Counted from the first letter of the stretch, positions 18,406 to 27,947 are shown. The stretch is 64,000 nt of DNA from Acidovorax sp. NCPPB 3576 (GCF_028473605.1 NZ_CP097267.1:1914501-1978500); one strand, 5' to 3'. Notes: generated by a model not told the origin, from the letters alone. Program-made: numbers and translations.

Positions 18406-20367
18406 ATGCACAAGGAAATAAGTGGTTCGGCGAACTGCCTGGCTCCCGGTGTCCAGGTTGGTGAATACCGGCTGAGCGATGTCATCGGAGAGGGGGGGTT
18501 TGGCATCGTCTACCGGGCCAGAGACCTGAGTCTTGATCGCATCGTCGCGATCAAGGAATACATGCCATCGACGTTGGCAGGGCGTAAGGAATCCAATCAG
18601 ATCCATGTCCGCTCCCAGCACCGTGGGGCTTTCGACGCGGGGTTGCGCAGTTTCATCAACGAAGCGCGTCTGCTGGCCAAGTTTTCGCACCCGGCTTTGG
18701 TGCATGTCTATCGTTTTTTCGAGGCGAACGGTACTGCGTACATGGTCATGCAGTATTACGAAGGCCAGACTTTCCGGACCTTTTTGAACCAGCAGCCCAA
18801 GGCCATGGATGAGCAGTGGCTTTCAGCCATCATTGCTCCAATACTGGATGTTTTGGAGATGTTGCACGCTGCGGATTGTTACCACCGGGACATCGCTCCG
18901 GACAACATATTCCTGCAGTCTTCCGGCATGCCTGTGCTGCTGGATTTCGGCGCTGCGCGGCGAATCATCGGTGACATGACCCAAGCCCTGACGATGGTAT
19001 TGAAGCCTGGTTTTGCACCCATCGAGCAGTACGTCGACGACGGTGCCATGCCGCAAGGCGCATGGACCGATATTTACCAATTGGGCGCATTGCTCTATCT
19101 CTCGATCACCGGTCGCCCGCCTGCGACGTCGGTCGCTCGGATGATCAATGATCCGGTATCGGCTCTGGTGCCCGAGAACTGTCCAGGTTTCAGTGCCCGC
19201 TTCCTTAGTGGCGTACACCACGCTTTGGCGATCAAGCCGCAGGACCGCCCTCAGTCCATCGGGGATTTACGGCACCTGCTGGGTTTGAAGACGGTCACTT
19301 TGTCCTGGCCCAGTTCGGGTTTGATGGGCCTGGGTGCCGCGGAGGGCGCATCTCCTTCTTCGGATGCGCTCACGCCTGTACTCCCTGCTGTCTTGGTTCC
19401 GCCCGTGTCTGCGGCACCGCCGTCCCAAGTGCAGGGTGACGCGCCTCTTACCCCTCATCCCGATGCGCTGCATGGATTTGCGCACAACGATGCGCCTCCA
19501 TCCACCGCTGTGGTGCCCAGCGGGGGGCAGGAGCATCGCTCTCCTGCCGAAGTCCAGGCGCCCAAAAGCGCAAAATCGGCAATGCCCGCGCAGCCCACAC
19601 CCTCCGCGGAGGCTTCTGCCGAAGCGCTTTCCCGGAAAAACAAATCCGCTGCCAAGCAAGGCACGGCCGTTAAGCGCTCATCTGCTCAACGTCCTGCGTG
19701 GCTGATTCCTGTATTGGGCTTCGCCGTTTTCGTTGTTGTCGCAGGCGGTGCATGGTGGGCCACCAGCGGTGGGGACACTGCAAAGACAGCGGTTGTCGTC
19801 CCCGATGCGCAGGAGTTGGACCAGTGGACGTTGGCAGCCCGCATCAATACGCCTGATTCGCTGCGGACTTATTTGAGCCTCTTTCCGAATGGCGCTCATC
19901 GTGCTGAAGCGGAAGAGCGCATTGCCATCCTGACGTCTCCCTCTGCGCCGGCTTCCGCACCCCTGGCGCAGCAAGCACCGGCTGCCGCGCCCGCAGTGGT
20001 CGCTTCTGCGGCTGCGGTCGTGGCGGACGCCGCACCTGCAAAATTGCCTCCTGTGCCCACGCCTTCTGCTTCGGTTCCGACAATGCCGGGCGCTTTGCCA
20101 ACACCTGAAGAGCCAGTCCGCTTACCTACGCAGGCGGCTCGCGCTGCAGATGCTGAAAGCAAGGGCAAGATCATTTTGCGCGTCATGCCTTGGGGGAATG
20201 TGTCGGTTGACAGGGTCCCGGCAGGAACGACCCCACCGCTCACTCAGTTGACCCTGTCCGAAGGCCTTCATCGCATCGACATCTCCAATCCTGTCGCGCC
20301 CACTGTGACGCAGATGGTGCTGGTGAAAAAAGGCGAGTCGGTCGTTTTGACGCACAAATTCGAATGA
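18406..20367 (+). CDS. T6SS-associated serine/threonine protein kinase (PpkA-like) with C-terminal PEGA domain
   Basis: The 653-residue kinase begins with a cytoplasmic kinase domain (about residues 15-290): Gly loop GEGGFGIVYRARD, VAIKEYMP with the ATP lysine, catalytic loop HRDIAPDN and LDFGAARR. The catalytic loop has Ala where most Hanks kinases have Lys two residues after the Asp. A low-complexity Pro/Ala linker follows. One membrane helix lies near 430-452 (LIPVLGFAVFVVVAGGAWW), then a second Ala/Pro linker and a C-terminal PEGA-type beta domain (about 587-653, LRVMPWGNVSVDRVPAG). By analogy with PpkA it would phosphorylate the FHA protein to license T6SS assembly, opposed by PppA. The periplasmic PEGA end is a plausible signal input (inference). 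Confidence 0.9.
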   Translation: MHKEISGSANCLAPGVQVGEYRLSDVIGEGGFGIVYRARDLSLDRIVAIKEYMPSTLAGRKESNQIHVRSQHRGAFDAGLRSFINEARLLAKFSHPALVHVYRFFEANGTAYMVMQYYEGQTFRTFLNQQPKAMDEQWLSAIIAPILDVLEMLHAADCYHRDIAPDNIFLQSSGMPVLLDFGAARRIIGDMTQALTMVLKPGFAPIEQYVDDGAMPQGAWTDIYQLGALLYLSITGRPPATSVARMINDPVSALVPENCPGFSARFLSGVHHALAIKPQDRPQSIGDLRHLLGLKTVTLSWPSSGLMGLGAAEGASPSSDALTPVLPAVLVPPVSAAPPSQVQGDAPLTPHPDALHGFAHNDAPPSTAVVPSGGQEHRSPAEVQAPKSAKSAMPAQPTPSAEASAEALSRKNKSAAKQGTAVKRSSAQRPAWLIPVLGFAVFVVVAGGAWWATSGGDTAKTAVVVPDAQELDQWTLAARINTPDSLRTYLSLFPNGAHRAEAEERIAILTSPSAPASAPLAQQAPAAAPAVVASAAAVVADAAPAKLPPVPTPSASVPTMPGALPTPEEPVRLPTQAARAADAESKGKIILRVMPWGNVSVDRVPAGTTPPLTQLTLSEGLHRIDISNPVAPTVTQMVLVKKGESVVLTHKFE

Positions 20368-21182
20368 TGCATTTCTGGTCATCCTTGACGGTTGGGCAGG
20401 CTGCCTGTGCACTTGCTTTGGCCTATGCGCCTTTGCTGCACGCAGCCGCAGACTGTGATGAGAAACCGGTATCCGCCAGATCGGAAACCGCACCAGCCAA
20501 CACCGGGCGTCAATACCTGGGCCAAGGCATTGCACTGTTTGATGCCAAAGACTTTCAAACCGCTGAGCGCGCCTTTCAATCGGCATTGTTTGCCGGACTG
20601 CCGGATGTTCAGGAGCGAGCCTCTGCGCATAAATATCTGGCATTCATCTATTGCACGAACGGGGAAGGCAAGCGCTGCGAATCAGAATTCGATGCGGCGT
20701 TCGCTGCGCGCCCCTCGTTCAAAATCGATGGCTATGAACTCAACAATACCCCTTGGCGTAGTGCATATTTTCGCTCGCAGGCGCGATGGGCCACACGCTG
20801 TGGAAAGCCGGTGCTGGATGCTTCGTCGGACTCGATGGCAACCCCTGGCGCTGGCCGTCCTGCGGATGCAGTGACAGCGGTTGCTTCACCCGCCTCCCGG
20901 GCGCCGGTTGCTCAGGCGTCGAACTCCGTGCCGGTCAGCACGCTGTTCAAGGCCGTGGATAAAGAATCGGCGTTCAATGTTCGTATTCGGCTGGCGCCAT
21001 GGGGCAACGTGCAAGTCGATGGAAAACCTCTGGGGGTGAGCCCTCCATTAACGCAGCTGAAATTGCCTGCTGGCTCCCATTCATTGGAACTGTCTAATCC
21101 AGGTTTTGAAACCGTTAAGAAAGTGATCACGGTCATCGATGGCGAGACGTTCACCATCGAGCATGATTTTGATGCGAGGTAG
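20364..21182 (+). CDS. Exported TPR-PEGA protein of the T6SS signalling region
   Basis: The 272-residue protein has a signal peptide (QAACALALAYAPLLHAAA). A TPR-like region (about residues 45-150) contains AHKYLAFIYCTNGEGKRCES and RPSFKIDGYELNNTPWRSAY. A Ser/Ala/Pro linker leads to a PEGA domain (about 203-272, RIRLAPWGNVQVDGKPLG). The TPR part is related to the next gene and the PEGA part to the tail of the preceding kinase, so it looks like a fusion of the two neighbours' periplasmic modules. It overlaps the kinase stop (ATGATG), implying coupled translation. Precise function unknown; a periplasmic partner in kinase signalling is the best guess. Confidence 0.8.
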   Translation: MMHFWSSLTVGQAACALALAYAPLLHAAADCDEKPVSARSETAPANTGRQYLGQGIALFDAKDFQTAERAFQSALFAGLPDVQERASAHKYLAFIYCTNGEGKRCESEFDAAFAARPSFKIDGYELNNTPWRSAYFRSQARWATRCGKPVLDASSDSMATPGAGRPADAVTAVASPASRAPVAQASNSVPVSTLFKAVDKESAFNVRIRLAPWGNVQVDGKPLGVSPPLTQLKLPAGSHSLELSNPGFETVKKVITVIDGETFTIEHDFDAR

Positions 21183-21183
21183 C

Positions 21184-21663
21184 ATGAAATACAGATTCCC
21201 TTTGATAGTTGGCCATTGCCTGCTCGGCTTGTTGCTGACTGCTTGCCAAACGGCTCCCGAAGCACCCGCAGCACCGGGAGCGGATGCGGCGGCTCAGCAG
21301 CCCGCCGCGCAAGAGCCTGCCAAGCAGGACCCGGTGGCGGTTAAGGAGCAAGCGCTTGCGCGCGCTTTGGATGTCTACGCAGACGGCCGTTATGACGATG
21401 CGATTGCTTCGTTGAGTTCCTTGGCTGGTGCTCCCGAGTTGCCCTTGGCCTCTCAGGTGAAAGCACTCAAGTTCATTGCCTTCAGCCACTGTGCAATGGG
21501 CAGGCTCAGGCAGTGCCGCCAACACTTCGACCTGGCACTTGAACAAGACCCCACCTTCCAATTGACCGAGGCGGAAAAAGGCCACCCTGTATGGGGCCGG
21601 GAATTCAATGCAGCGCGTGCTGCAGCAGCCCGTGCAAAGCGCGGCAATCGAAAAACCCCTTAA
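21184..21663 (+). CDS. TssQ-like T6SS-associated TPR lipoprotein
   Basis: The 159-residue product is a lipoprotein (HCLLGLLLTACQT, lipobox LTAC) with an Ala/Pro/Gln-rich linker. A TPR segment follows (about residues 55-150): VYADGRYDDAIASLSSL, KALKFIAFSHCAMGRLRQCR and QDPTFQLTEAEKGHPVWGRE. The pair of Cys with seven residues between (CAMGRLRQC) is also present in the preceding protein (CTNGEGKRC), suggesting a shared disulfide. It starts one base after the upstream stop. The name TssQ-like is by recollection of T6SS-associated lipoproteins with this layout and is tentative. Confidence 0.75.
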   Translation: MKYRFPLIVGHCLLGLLLTACQTAPEAPAAPGADAAAQQPAAQEPAKQDPVAVKEQALARALDVYADGRYDDAIASLSSLAGAPELPLASQVKALKFIAFSHCAMGRLRQCRQHFDLALEQDPTFQLTEAEKGHPVWGREFNAARAAAARAKRGNRKTP

Positions 21664-21690
21664 GTCAAGTGGATCAGTCAGGCACCGTCC

Positions 21691-23874
21691 ATGGATAAAG
21701 TCGAACTCAGAGTCGCTCAACAGGCCGATCTTTCAGTAGATCGGCCATGGTCTGCAGTTTTCGGCGTCGCCGGAGGCACCATCGGCCGCGGAGGCCAGAA
21801 CAAACTGGTACTGCCGGACTCCGATGCAAGTGTGGCGCGCGTGCATGCAATGGTCCGCATGGAGTCCGAGGCGGCTTACATTGCCAATCTGTGCGAACGA
21901 CGATCGATCACGGTGGCAGGACAGGAAGTGCGTTCTGGTGAAGAGGTGCCATTGGCGATCGGCGATGAAGTGATCATCGGTCCTTATCGCTTGTACGCGT
22001 TGCTGCCAGGGCAGCCGTTGCCAGCGCCCCAAACAACCGTTTCAGCGCCAGCCATGGACGCCGCAGTTGGGGTGCCAGCAGCAGCTCAGGCCCCGGCTGT
22101 GGCTCCGGTAGCGCAGGTGGTCGTTCCACCAGTGGAAGCAAATGGTTTCCTAGAGGTGGCGCCTGCGGTTAACGCGAACGATACCAACCCTTTCTCCATC
22201 CTGGGGCTGGTGTCCTCCCCCTCTGAGGCCGTGGCGGGCGCTGAGCCGCCGACCTTGCCTGCTTTCATGGCAGGTCCTCAGGATGTAGTAGGCGCTGCTG
22301 CCGTTCCGGCTCCGGCCGAGTTTTCTGAGCCACCGCTTTCTGAAGTGCCGCAGGAATTCGGCGTGCAGACGCCCGTCATCCCCGTTGCTGCCTTCAGCAC
22401 GCCAGCAATGCCTGCTGCATCGCTTCCCTCGGGATGGGATGACATGCCGGTTGCTCGGCAAAAGCAGGCCGCTGTGCCTCGCGCACTGGTCATTCCCGAC
22501 GATTTCGATCTGTTCGCTCAGGATCCGAACAAGCAGGCCCAAAAGGGTGATCCCTGGGCCGGAGGTTTGCAGACGAAGAGTTTGACGGACGTTGCCAATC
22601 TTAGGCACGACGAAATGCTCAAAGCGTTACCGATATCCGGTCGCTTCGAACATGAGATGGACGACCCGTCTCACACAGGGCTTCCGAAAGCCCTGGAGCC
22701 CCGCAACGAGTTGGACCCGCTGCGTCTATTCCAGCAGGGCAGCGAATTGCCTGCTGTTCAGGACGCCGGGCCCGCGGCGCTGGGATGCGATCTGTCGCAA
22801 GCTTTCAGCATGCCAAAAAATGCGGTGGCGGTTGGCCTTCCGCAGGAGCGTATCCAGGTGGCGTCGTTGGGAATTGAAGCCATCAGCGTCGATGCTGCCG
22901 TGTCTTCCACGATAGCCAAAGCTGCCTCTTCCGATTCCGCGCCACCTGCGCCGAAAGGGCCTGCGATAGAGCCTTTGACAGGCCTTCGCAAAGTCGAAGG
23001 GCTGAACCTGGACAGCTTCGGCAGTGCCTTGCCGATATCCGATTCCGATTGGATACCCTCGGGGGACACGGCGTTGCCCTCGGAAAAAAGCCAGGGCCAT
23101 CCGACCTCCTTCGAAAGCAAGCCAAGCCACCAGGGCGAAGAAACAATTATTCCCTTTGCAGACCCCGCCGCGGCTGCGCCTTTCCCCTCCAATCTGCCTG
23201 CGCCTGCGCCTGCGCCTCAGCGGTCGGACGCCATGCCAGCGACCTTGCCGGGTCTGGCCACCTTGCCTCCTGCAGAGTTGAGTGCATTGGTCACCGCTTT
23301 TTTGGACGGTGCTGGCGTACTCCCCAAAAAGCTGGAACCCACTCTCACGCCAGAATTCATGCGTTCTTTCGGTGAAGCCTTCCGCGTCGCGGTGCAGGGG
23401 ACCATTGACTTGCTGGCTGCGCGCTCGGAGATCAAGCGTGAGTTCCGTGCAGGTGTGACGGTGATCGCGTCCGGTGCCAATAATCCATTGAAGTTTTTGC
23501 CCACTCCCGATGGCGTCATCATGCAGATGATCGGGCAGAATTTTCCCGGTTTCATGCAGCCCGTTCCGGCCATGAAGGACGCCTATCAGGATCTGTGTGT
23601 CCACCAATTGGCATTGATGGCAGGCATTCGGGCTGCCTATGCAGAGGCACTGGCGCGGTTTGATCCTGTCGAGTTGGAAAAGCAGGCAGCTTCTATCGGC
23701 GGGATGCTTGGGAAAGTCTCCACGATCGGTCGCAAGGCGGCTTTGTGGGACGAGTACAAGAAGAACTTCGATGCCATCCGCCGAGATGCGGAAGACGATC
23801 TCACGGCATTCTCCGGCCAAGCCTTCCTGGAAGCCTACGAGAACGCTGAAGCCGCTGCAAAGGCCAAATTGTGA
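21691..23874 (+). CDS. tagH: T6SS FHA-domain protein TagH
   Basis: A 727-residue protein. The N-terminal FHA domain (about residues 25-105) has GTIGRGGQNKLVLPDSDASV and ARVHAMV, the phosphothreonine-binding surface. A very long Pro/Ala-rich linker (about 115-525) follows. The conserved TagH C-terminal helical domain has DLLAARSEIKREFRAGVTVI, NNPLKFLPTPDGVI and FDPVELEKQA. FHA proteins of this kind are substrates and readers of the PpkA-type kinase and recruit or activate the membrane complex. The gene is flanked by the kinase and phosphatase genes and overlaps pppA by 4 bp (GTGA). Confidence 0.92.
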   Translation: MDKVELRVAQQADLSVDRPWSAVFGVAGGTIGRGGQNKLVLPDSDASVARVHAMVRMESEAAYIANLCERRSITVAGQEVRSGEEVPLAIGDEVIIGPYRLYALLPGQPLPAPQTTVSAPAMDAAVGVPAAAQAPAVAPVAQVVVPPVEANGFLEVAPAVNANDTNPFSILGLVSSPSEAVAGAEPPTLPAFMAGPQDVVGAAAVPAPAEFSEPPLSEVPQEFGVQTPVIPVAAFSTPAMPAASLPSGWDDMPVARQKQAAVPRALVIPDDFDLFAQDPNKQAQKGDPWAGGLQTKSLTDVANLRHDEMLKALPISGRFEHEMDDPSHTGLPKALEPRNELDPLRLFQQGSELPAVQDAGPAALGCDLSQAFSMPKNAVAVGLPQERIQVASLGIEAISVDAAVSSTIAKAASSDSAPPAPKGPAIEPLTGLRKVEGLNLDSFGSALPISDSDWIPSGDTALPSEKSQGHPTSFESKPSHQGEETIIPFADPAAAAPFPSNLPAPAPAPQRSDAMPATLPGLATLPPAELSALVTAFLDGAGVLPKKLEPTLTPEFMRSFGEAFRVAVQGTIDLLAARSEIKREFRAGVTVIASGANNPLKFLPTPDGVIMQMIGQNFPGFMQPVPAMKDAYQDLCVHQLALMAGIRAAYAEALARFDPVELEKQAASIGGMLGKVSTIGRKAALWDEYKKNFDAIRRDAEDDLTAFSGQAFLEAYENAEAAAKAKL

Positions 23875-24659
23875 TTGCACACGTTGTTGGCGATCAGTAC
23901 CGTTTTCGTTTGACTGCAGCGTCGCTATCCGACAGGGGATCGCGTGCGACCAATGACGATTTCATGGGCATGGTGGATGTAGAGGGCCGCGGTTTTTGCT
24001 GTGCATTGGCCGATGGAGCCGGCGGCCACGGCCATGGCGGTTTGGCTGCACGGTTGACGGTCAATGCGGTACTCGATGGGTTCCGCCACAACCCGCTGTT
24101 TGCCCCGGCAGGCCTGGCCTCTCTAATTTCGTTGGCAGAACATACAGTCGCGGTGGAGCAGCCCTTATCGGTCTCCCGCAGGCACATGAGTGCCACGGTG
24201 GTCCTGCTGTGTCTGGATCTGGCCAAAGGCCGGGCGCTGTGGGCGCACTGGGGTGATTCACGCCTGTATTGGTTCAGGGACCAGCGGGTTCATCGCGTGA
24301 CGGAAGACCACAGCGTAGTGCAGCAATTGCTGCACGCGGGTGTGTACCGCAATGAGGATCCTCGGGACCTTCCGAATCGGAGCGTTCTTGCCGGTGCCAT
24401 CGGAGCCGAATCGCAGATTCCTCCAACAGTGCTTTCCAAGGCCGTTGACCTGTTGGCTGGAGATGCCTTTCTGCTGTGCTCGGATGGCCTTTGGGAAGGC
24501 ATTCATGAGGACGATATGGAAGAGGCATTGCGGCTTAGCCAGAATCCAGAGGATTGGCTGGAGCACATGGAGACTACGCTGCGCGCGAAGGGAAAGCCGC
24601 ATCAAGACAATTTCAGCGCATTTGCCGTCTGGGTGTCACCCAATGAAGACGGGCTGTGA
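23871..24659 (+). CDS. PP2C-family protein phosphatase (PppA-like)
   Basis: The 262-residue product has PP2C metal-binding motifs: RGSRATNDDFMG, CCALADGAGGHGHGGLAARL, WAHWGDSRLYWFRDQ and LLCSDGLWEGIHEDDMEEAL. It would dephosphorylate the FHA protein and so counteract the kinase, as PppA does in Pseudomonas aeruginosa. It starts at a GTG overlapping the tagH stop and precedes tssJ by about 30 bp. Strong family match; the role comes from context. Confidence 0.93.
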   Translation: MIAHVVGDQYRFRLTAASLSDRGSRATNDDFMGMVDVEGRGFCCALADGAGGHGHGGLAARLTVNAVLDGFRHNPLFAPAGLASLISLAEHTVAVEQPLSVSRRHMSATVVLLCLDLAKGRALWAHWGDSRLYWFRDQRVHRVTEDHSVVQQLLHAGVYRNEDPRDLPNRSVLAGAIGAESQIPPTVLSKAVDLLAGDAFLLCSDGLWEGIHEDDMEEALRLSQNPEDWLEHMETTLRAKGKPHQDNFSAFAVWVSPNEDGL

Positions 24660-24688
24660 AACCAGCTCTACGAATAAAGGAATCGACG

Positions 24689-25258
24689 ATGCTTGATCGG
24701 ATATATGGATTGCGCCGTGCTTTGCTGGCAGGAGCGATGGGCACTGCCGTTCTGGGTATTGCCGGGTGCGGCGTCATCGGTTCGATGAATCGCCCTCAAG
24801 AGGCGCCGACGGCTGTTCCCCCGGCCGTCTTTGAAATCGTTGCCGATGCCAAGCTCAACCCCGATGTGCATGGGGCTCCCAAGCCCATCTTGCTTCGGAT
24901 GTACGAATTGCGCGCCACCGCTGCGTTCGACAAGGCCAGCTTTCTAGATCTTCAAGAAAAAGACGAAGCCCAATTGGCCAGCGACTTCGTGCGCAGGGAA
25001 GAGTTTCTGGTGGTCCCAGGTGAGCGTCGGGTTTTTGAGCGAAAGGGAAGTGCGGAGGTGCGCGCTTTTGCTTTTTTCGCCGGCTACCGGGATCTTGAGA
25101 AGAGCACTTGGCGTGCAACCGCTCCAGCGCCTAATTCTGTCGAGATGCGCCGACGCTGGTGGGGTCTGGGTGAGACCGAGCGTTTGAAGCCCGTGCGTTA
25201 TCTGGTCACCGTTTCACAAGACGCGGTCAAAGTTCAAATCCAAGAAAAATCGCAGTAA
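24689..25258 (+). CDS. tssJ: T6SS outer-membrane lipoprotein TssJ
   Basis: TssJ is the lipoprotein that anchors the TssJLM membrane complex to the outer membrane. The 189-residue protein has a lipoprotein signal (MGTAVLGIAGCGVIG, lipobox IAGC). The transthyretin-like body has KPILLRMYELRATAAFDKAS, EEFLVVPGERRVFERKGS and AFAFFAGYRDLEKSTWRA. AAAGGA lies 9 bp before the ATG. It is followed 5 bp later by tssK. Confidence 0.94.
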   Translation: MLDRIYGLRRALLAGAMGTAVLGIAGCGVIGSMNRPQEAPTAVPPAVFEIVADAKLNPDVHGAPKPILLRMYELRATAAFDKASFLDLQEKDEAQLASDFVRREEFLVVPGERRVFERKGSAEVRAFAFFAGYRDLEKSTWRATAPAPNSVEMRRRWWGLGETERLKPVRYLVTVSQDAVKVQIQEKSQ

Positions 25259-25263
25259 CTATC

Positions 25264-26598
25264 ATGGTCTGGCAGCGCAAGGTCGTATGGGCAGAGGGCA
25301 TGTTTTTGCGCCCTCAGCATTTTCAGCAGCAAGATCGGTTCACTGATTTTCTGGTGCAGGCACGCACGTTGCCGACGCAGTTTTTCTTCTGGGGGTTTTC
25401 GAGCCTCGTTCTGGATACGGAGCTTCTTGGGTTAGGAAAAATCGGGCTGATTTCCGCCGAAGGGGTGCTGCCGGATGGCACGCCCTTTAGCATTCCCCAT
25501 CACGACGAGCCGCCGCCAGCACTGAGCATCGGCAAAGACGTGAAAGACACGGTCATTCATCTGGCCTTGCCGATGCGTAGGCGCATGGCGGCGGAAGTGT
25601 CTCTTGGCTCCGAGTCGAATGCGCTCGTGCGCTATGCCGCAGAGGTGGTCGAGGTTGCGGACGTCAACGACGTCGGTGCACAGGCGGCCGAAGTGCAGGT
25701 CGGGCAGATCAAGCTTGCACTGCGGGCATCGCAAGACGTTGCCGACGGTTGGGTGAGTCTGCCGGTGGCGCAGGTAGTGGAGCGCCGCGCGGACGGTTCA
25801 CTGTTGCTCGATCCCACCTTCATACCCACCGTGGTCACCAATGCCGACATGTCCAATCTCGCGGTGTTCTGCCGCGAATTGTTTGGCCTGCTTCGGCAGC
25901 GTGGCGCAGCGTTGGAAGAGCGGCTTACCCAGCCAGGCCGCGGCGGTGTGGGCGAGGTGGGCGACTTCCTGATGCTCCAGTTTTTGAACCGTTGGGAGCC
26001 AGCGGTCGAGCATTGGGTTCGCATCCGCTCCATCCATCCTGAGCGGCTGTTTGACGACCTTCTCAAGATGGCAGGCGAACTGGCAACCTTCACGCGCGAT
26101 CAGCGGCGTCCTGCGCCCATGCCTGCCTACGACCATGACGATTTGCGAAGCTCCTTTTTACCTTTGATGCTGGAGTTGCGACGTGGCCTGTCTTCGGTGC
26201 TGGAGCAGAATGCGATCCAGATCGAACTGCAAGAGCGCCAATATGGCGTGCATGTCGCGTTGATTCCGAGCACCGAGCTTTTGACCAGTTGCGAATTTGT
26301 GCTGGCTGTGCATTCCCAGGCAACGGTGGAGTTTCTGCGGGCGCATTTTCCGACCCAGATCAAACTGGGTCCGGTGGAGCGCATTCGCGACTTGGTGAAT
26401 CTGCATTTGCCGGGCGTCACCCTGCGTTCCTTGCCGGTCGCTCCCCGCGAAATTCCATACCATGCGGGATATTCGTATTTCGAATTGGATACGGCGCACG
26501 ACTTGTGGCGCCAACTTCAGAACTCCGGCGGGCTCGCCCTGCATGTGTCCGGCGAGTTCCCCGAATTGCAGCTTGAGATGTGGGCTATTCGCCGTTAA
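25264..26598 (+). CDS. tssK: T6SS baseplate protein TssK
   Basis: TssK links the baseplate to the membrane complex. The 444-residue product begins with the hallmark VVWAEGMFLRPQHFQQQDRF and contains VQARTLPTQFFFWGF, LQFLNRWEPAVEHWVRIRS and a C-terminal domain with VAPREIPYHAGYSYFELD. Length and motifs are standard. It sits in the fixed tssJ-K-L-M order with short spacers. Confidence 0.96.
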   Translation: MVWQRKVVWAEGMFLRPQHFQQQDRFTDFLVQARTLPTQFFFWGFSSLVLDTELLGLGKIGLISAEGVLPDGTPFSIPHHDEPPPALSIGKDVKDTVIHLALPMRRRMAAEVSLGSESNALVRYAAEVVEVADVNDVGAQAAEVQVGQIKLALRASQDVADGWVSLPVAQVVERRADGSLLLDPTFIPTVVTNADMSNLAVFCRELFGLLRQRGAALEERLTQPGRGGVGEVGDFLMLQFLNRWEPAVEHWVRIRSIHPERLFDDLLKMAGELATFTRDQRRPAPMPAYDHDDLRSSFLPLMLELRRGLSSVLEQNAIQIELQERQYGVHVALIPSTELLTSCEFVLAVHSQATVEFLRAHFPTQIKLGPVERIRDLVNLHLPGVTLRSLPVAPREIPYHAGYSYFELDTAHDLWRQLQNSGGLALHVSGEFPELQLEMWAIRR

Positions 26599-26606
26599 GA
26601 ACCGAT

Positions 26607-27947
26607 ATGTCCATTCAAACCTCTGGCAATGTGTTTGCCTTCGATACGGGCACTGGGACCGCAGCCCCGCGGCCTGAGGCCGCTGCACAACAACCTTCCG
26701 GTGGCGCGGTGCGTGAAACGGCCCTGCCCGATGTCGTCAGCGGGGGCAATCCTCTGGTGGCTGCCTCCAACACGCTACTGAATCTCATCCCTCAGATCCG
26801 GGCCATGGCCACGAACGGGGATCCCGGCGGATTTCAGCAGTTTCTTCTGGAAAACATCCGCCAGTTCGAAAGCCGTGCGGGTAACACCGGCGTGCCGATG
26901 GAGACGATCATCGGTGCACGGTATTGCATCTGTACTGCCATCGACGAGGCCGCAGCACAGACCCCCTGGGGCGGTTCGGGCGTCTGGCCCAAATACAGCT
27001 TGCTGGTTGCGTTGCACAACGAGACCTGGGGCGGCGAGAAGTTCTTCCAGTTGCTTTCCAAGCTGGTGCAGACGCCCAATCAGCACATCGATCTCATCGA
27101 GTTGATGTATTTTTGCCTGATGCTGGGTTTCGAAGGCCGTTATCACGTCGTCGAAAACGGCAAGAGCCAGTTGGAGAGTCTCAAGTCCCGGCTACTGCAA
27201 GTCATCGAAGGGGCGAGGGGAGACCGCAGCGGTGCTTTGTCTCTGCATTGGCGTGGAGTCCAGCGCGCCGCCGTGCCGCCCTGGACGTTGATCCCTTTCT
27301 GGGTCGCTGCGGCATTGGCCTTGCTCATTGCTTTTTTGATCTTCCTTTGGTTCAACTATCGATTGGCATCGCGGTCTGACGATCTGTTTGCCGCGATCAA
27401 TGGCATTCGCCTTCCCCAGGCCCCCGCTGTCATCGCCGCTGCGCCTAAACCCAGGCTGCGCCAGTTTCTGGAGCCCGAGATTCGAGAGGGCTTGGTCGAG
27501 GTGAACGATCTTGCGGATCGAAGCATCATCATCTTGCGCGGAGATGGGTTGTTCGATGCCGGGGCCACGGTGGTGAAGCCCCGGTATGTGGGCGTGATCG
27601 AACGCATTGCGGCTGCCTTGAACGAGGTATCTGGAAAGGTCGTCGTCAATGGCTACACCGATAACTCGCCCATCCGGACTGCCCGGTTTCCTTCCAACTG
27701 GCATTTGTCCCAGGAGCGTGCGCAAGCCGTTACCACCATGCTGACGAAGAGTGTCTCCGACGGGCGCAGGTTGCATGCCGAAGGCCGTGCGGAAAGCGAT
27801 CCGGTGGCTCCGAACACCACACCTGAGGGCAAGGCGCTCAATCGCCGCGTGGAGATCGTTTTGCATGTTGCCCCGCAAACCCGCGACAGCGAGCTGCAGA
27901 TCACCCCGGGTGCGAATCCCCGAGGCGGCGCTACCAATCAAAAATAA
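26607..27947 (+). CDS. tssL: T6SS membrane protein TssL (DotU) with OmpA-like C-terminal domain
   Basis: The 446-residue TssL has the cytoplasmic DotU domain (about residues 45-215: NTLLNLIPQIRAMA, ARYCICTAIDEAAAQTPWG, FFQLLSKLVQTPNQHIDLIE). A single membrane helix lies near 225-250 (FWVAAALALLIAFLIFLWF). The periplasmic OmpA/MotB-like domain (about 345-425) has VVVNGYTDNSPIRT and NRRVEIVLH, which binds peptidoglycan. This is the extended form of TssL, so it can anchor the complex to the cell wall without a separate TagL. Together with TssM and TssJ it forms the trans-envelope complex. Confidence 0.95.
   Translation: MSIQTSGNVFAFDTGTGTAAPRPEAAAQQPSGGAVRETALPDVVSGGNPLVAASNTLLNLIPQIRAMATNGDPGGFQQFLLENIRQFESRAGNTGVPMETIIGARYCICTAIDEAAAQTPWGGSGVWPKYSLLVALHNETWGGEKFFQLLSKLVQTPNQHIDLIELMYFCLMLGFEGRYHVVENGKSQLESLKSRLLQVIEGARGDRSGALSLHWRGVQRAAVPPWTLIPFWVAAALALLIAFLIFLWFNYRLASRSDDLFAAINGIRLPQAPAVIAAAPKPRLRQFLEPEIREGLVEVNDLADRSIIILRGDGLFDAGATVVKPRYVGVIERIAAALNEVSGKVVVNGYTDNSPIRTARFPSNWHLSQERAQAVTTMLTKSVSDGRRLHAEGRAESDPVAPNTTPEGKALNRRVEIVLHVAPQTRDSELQITPGANPRGGATNQK

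Noticed and set aside
20364..21182. Reading the TPR-PEGA gene as a frameshifted or split part of the kinase
   Set aside because: It has its own signal peptide and start overlapping the kinase stop, and the kinase already has a full PEGA tail, so these are two genes.
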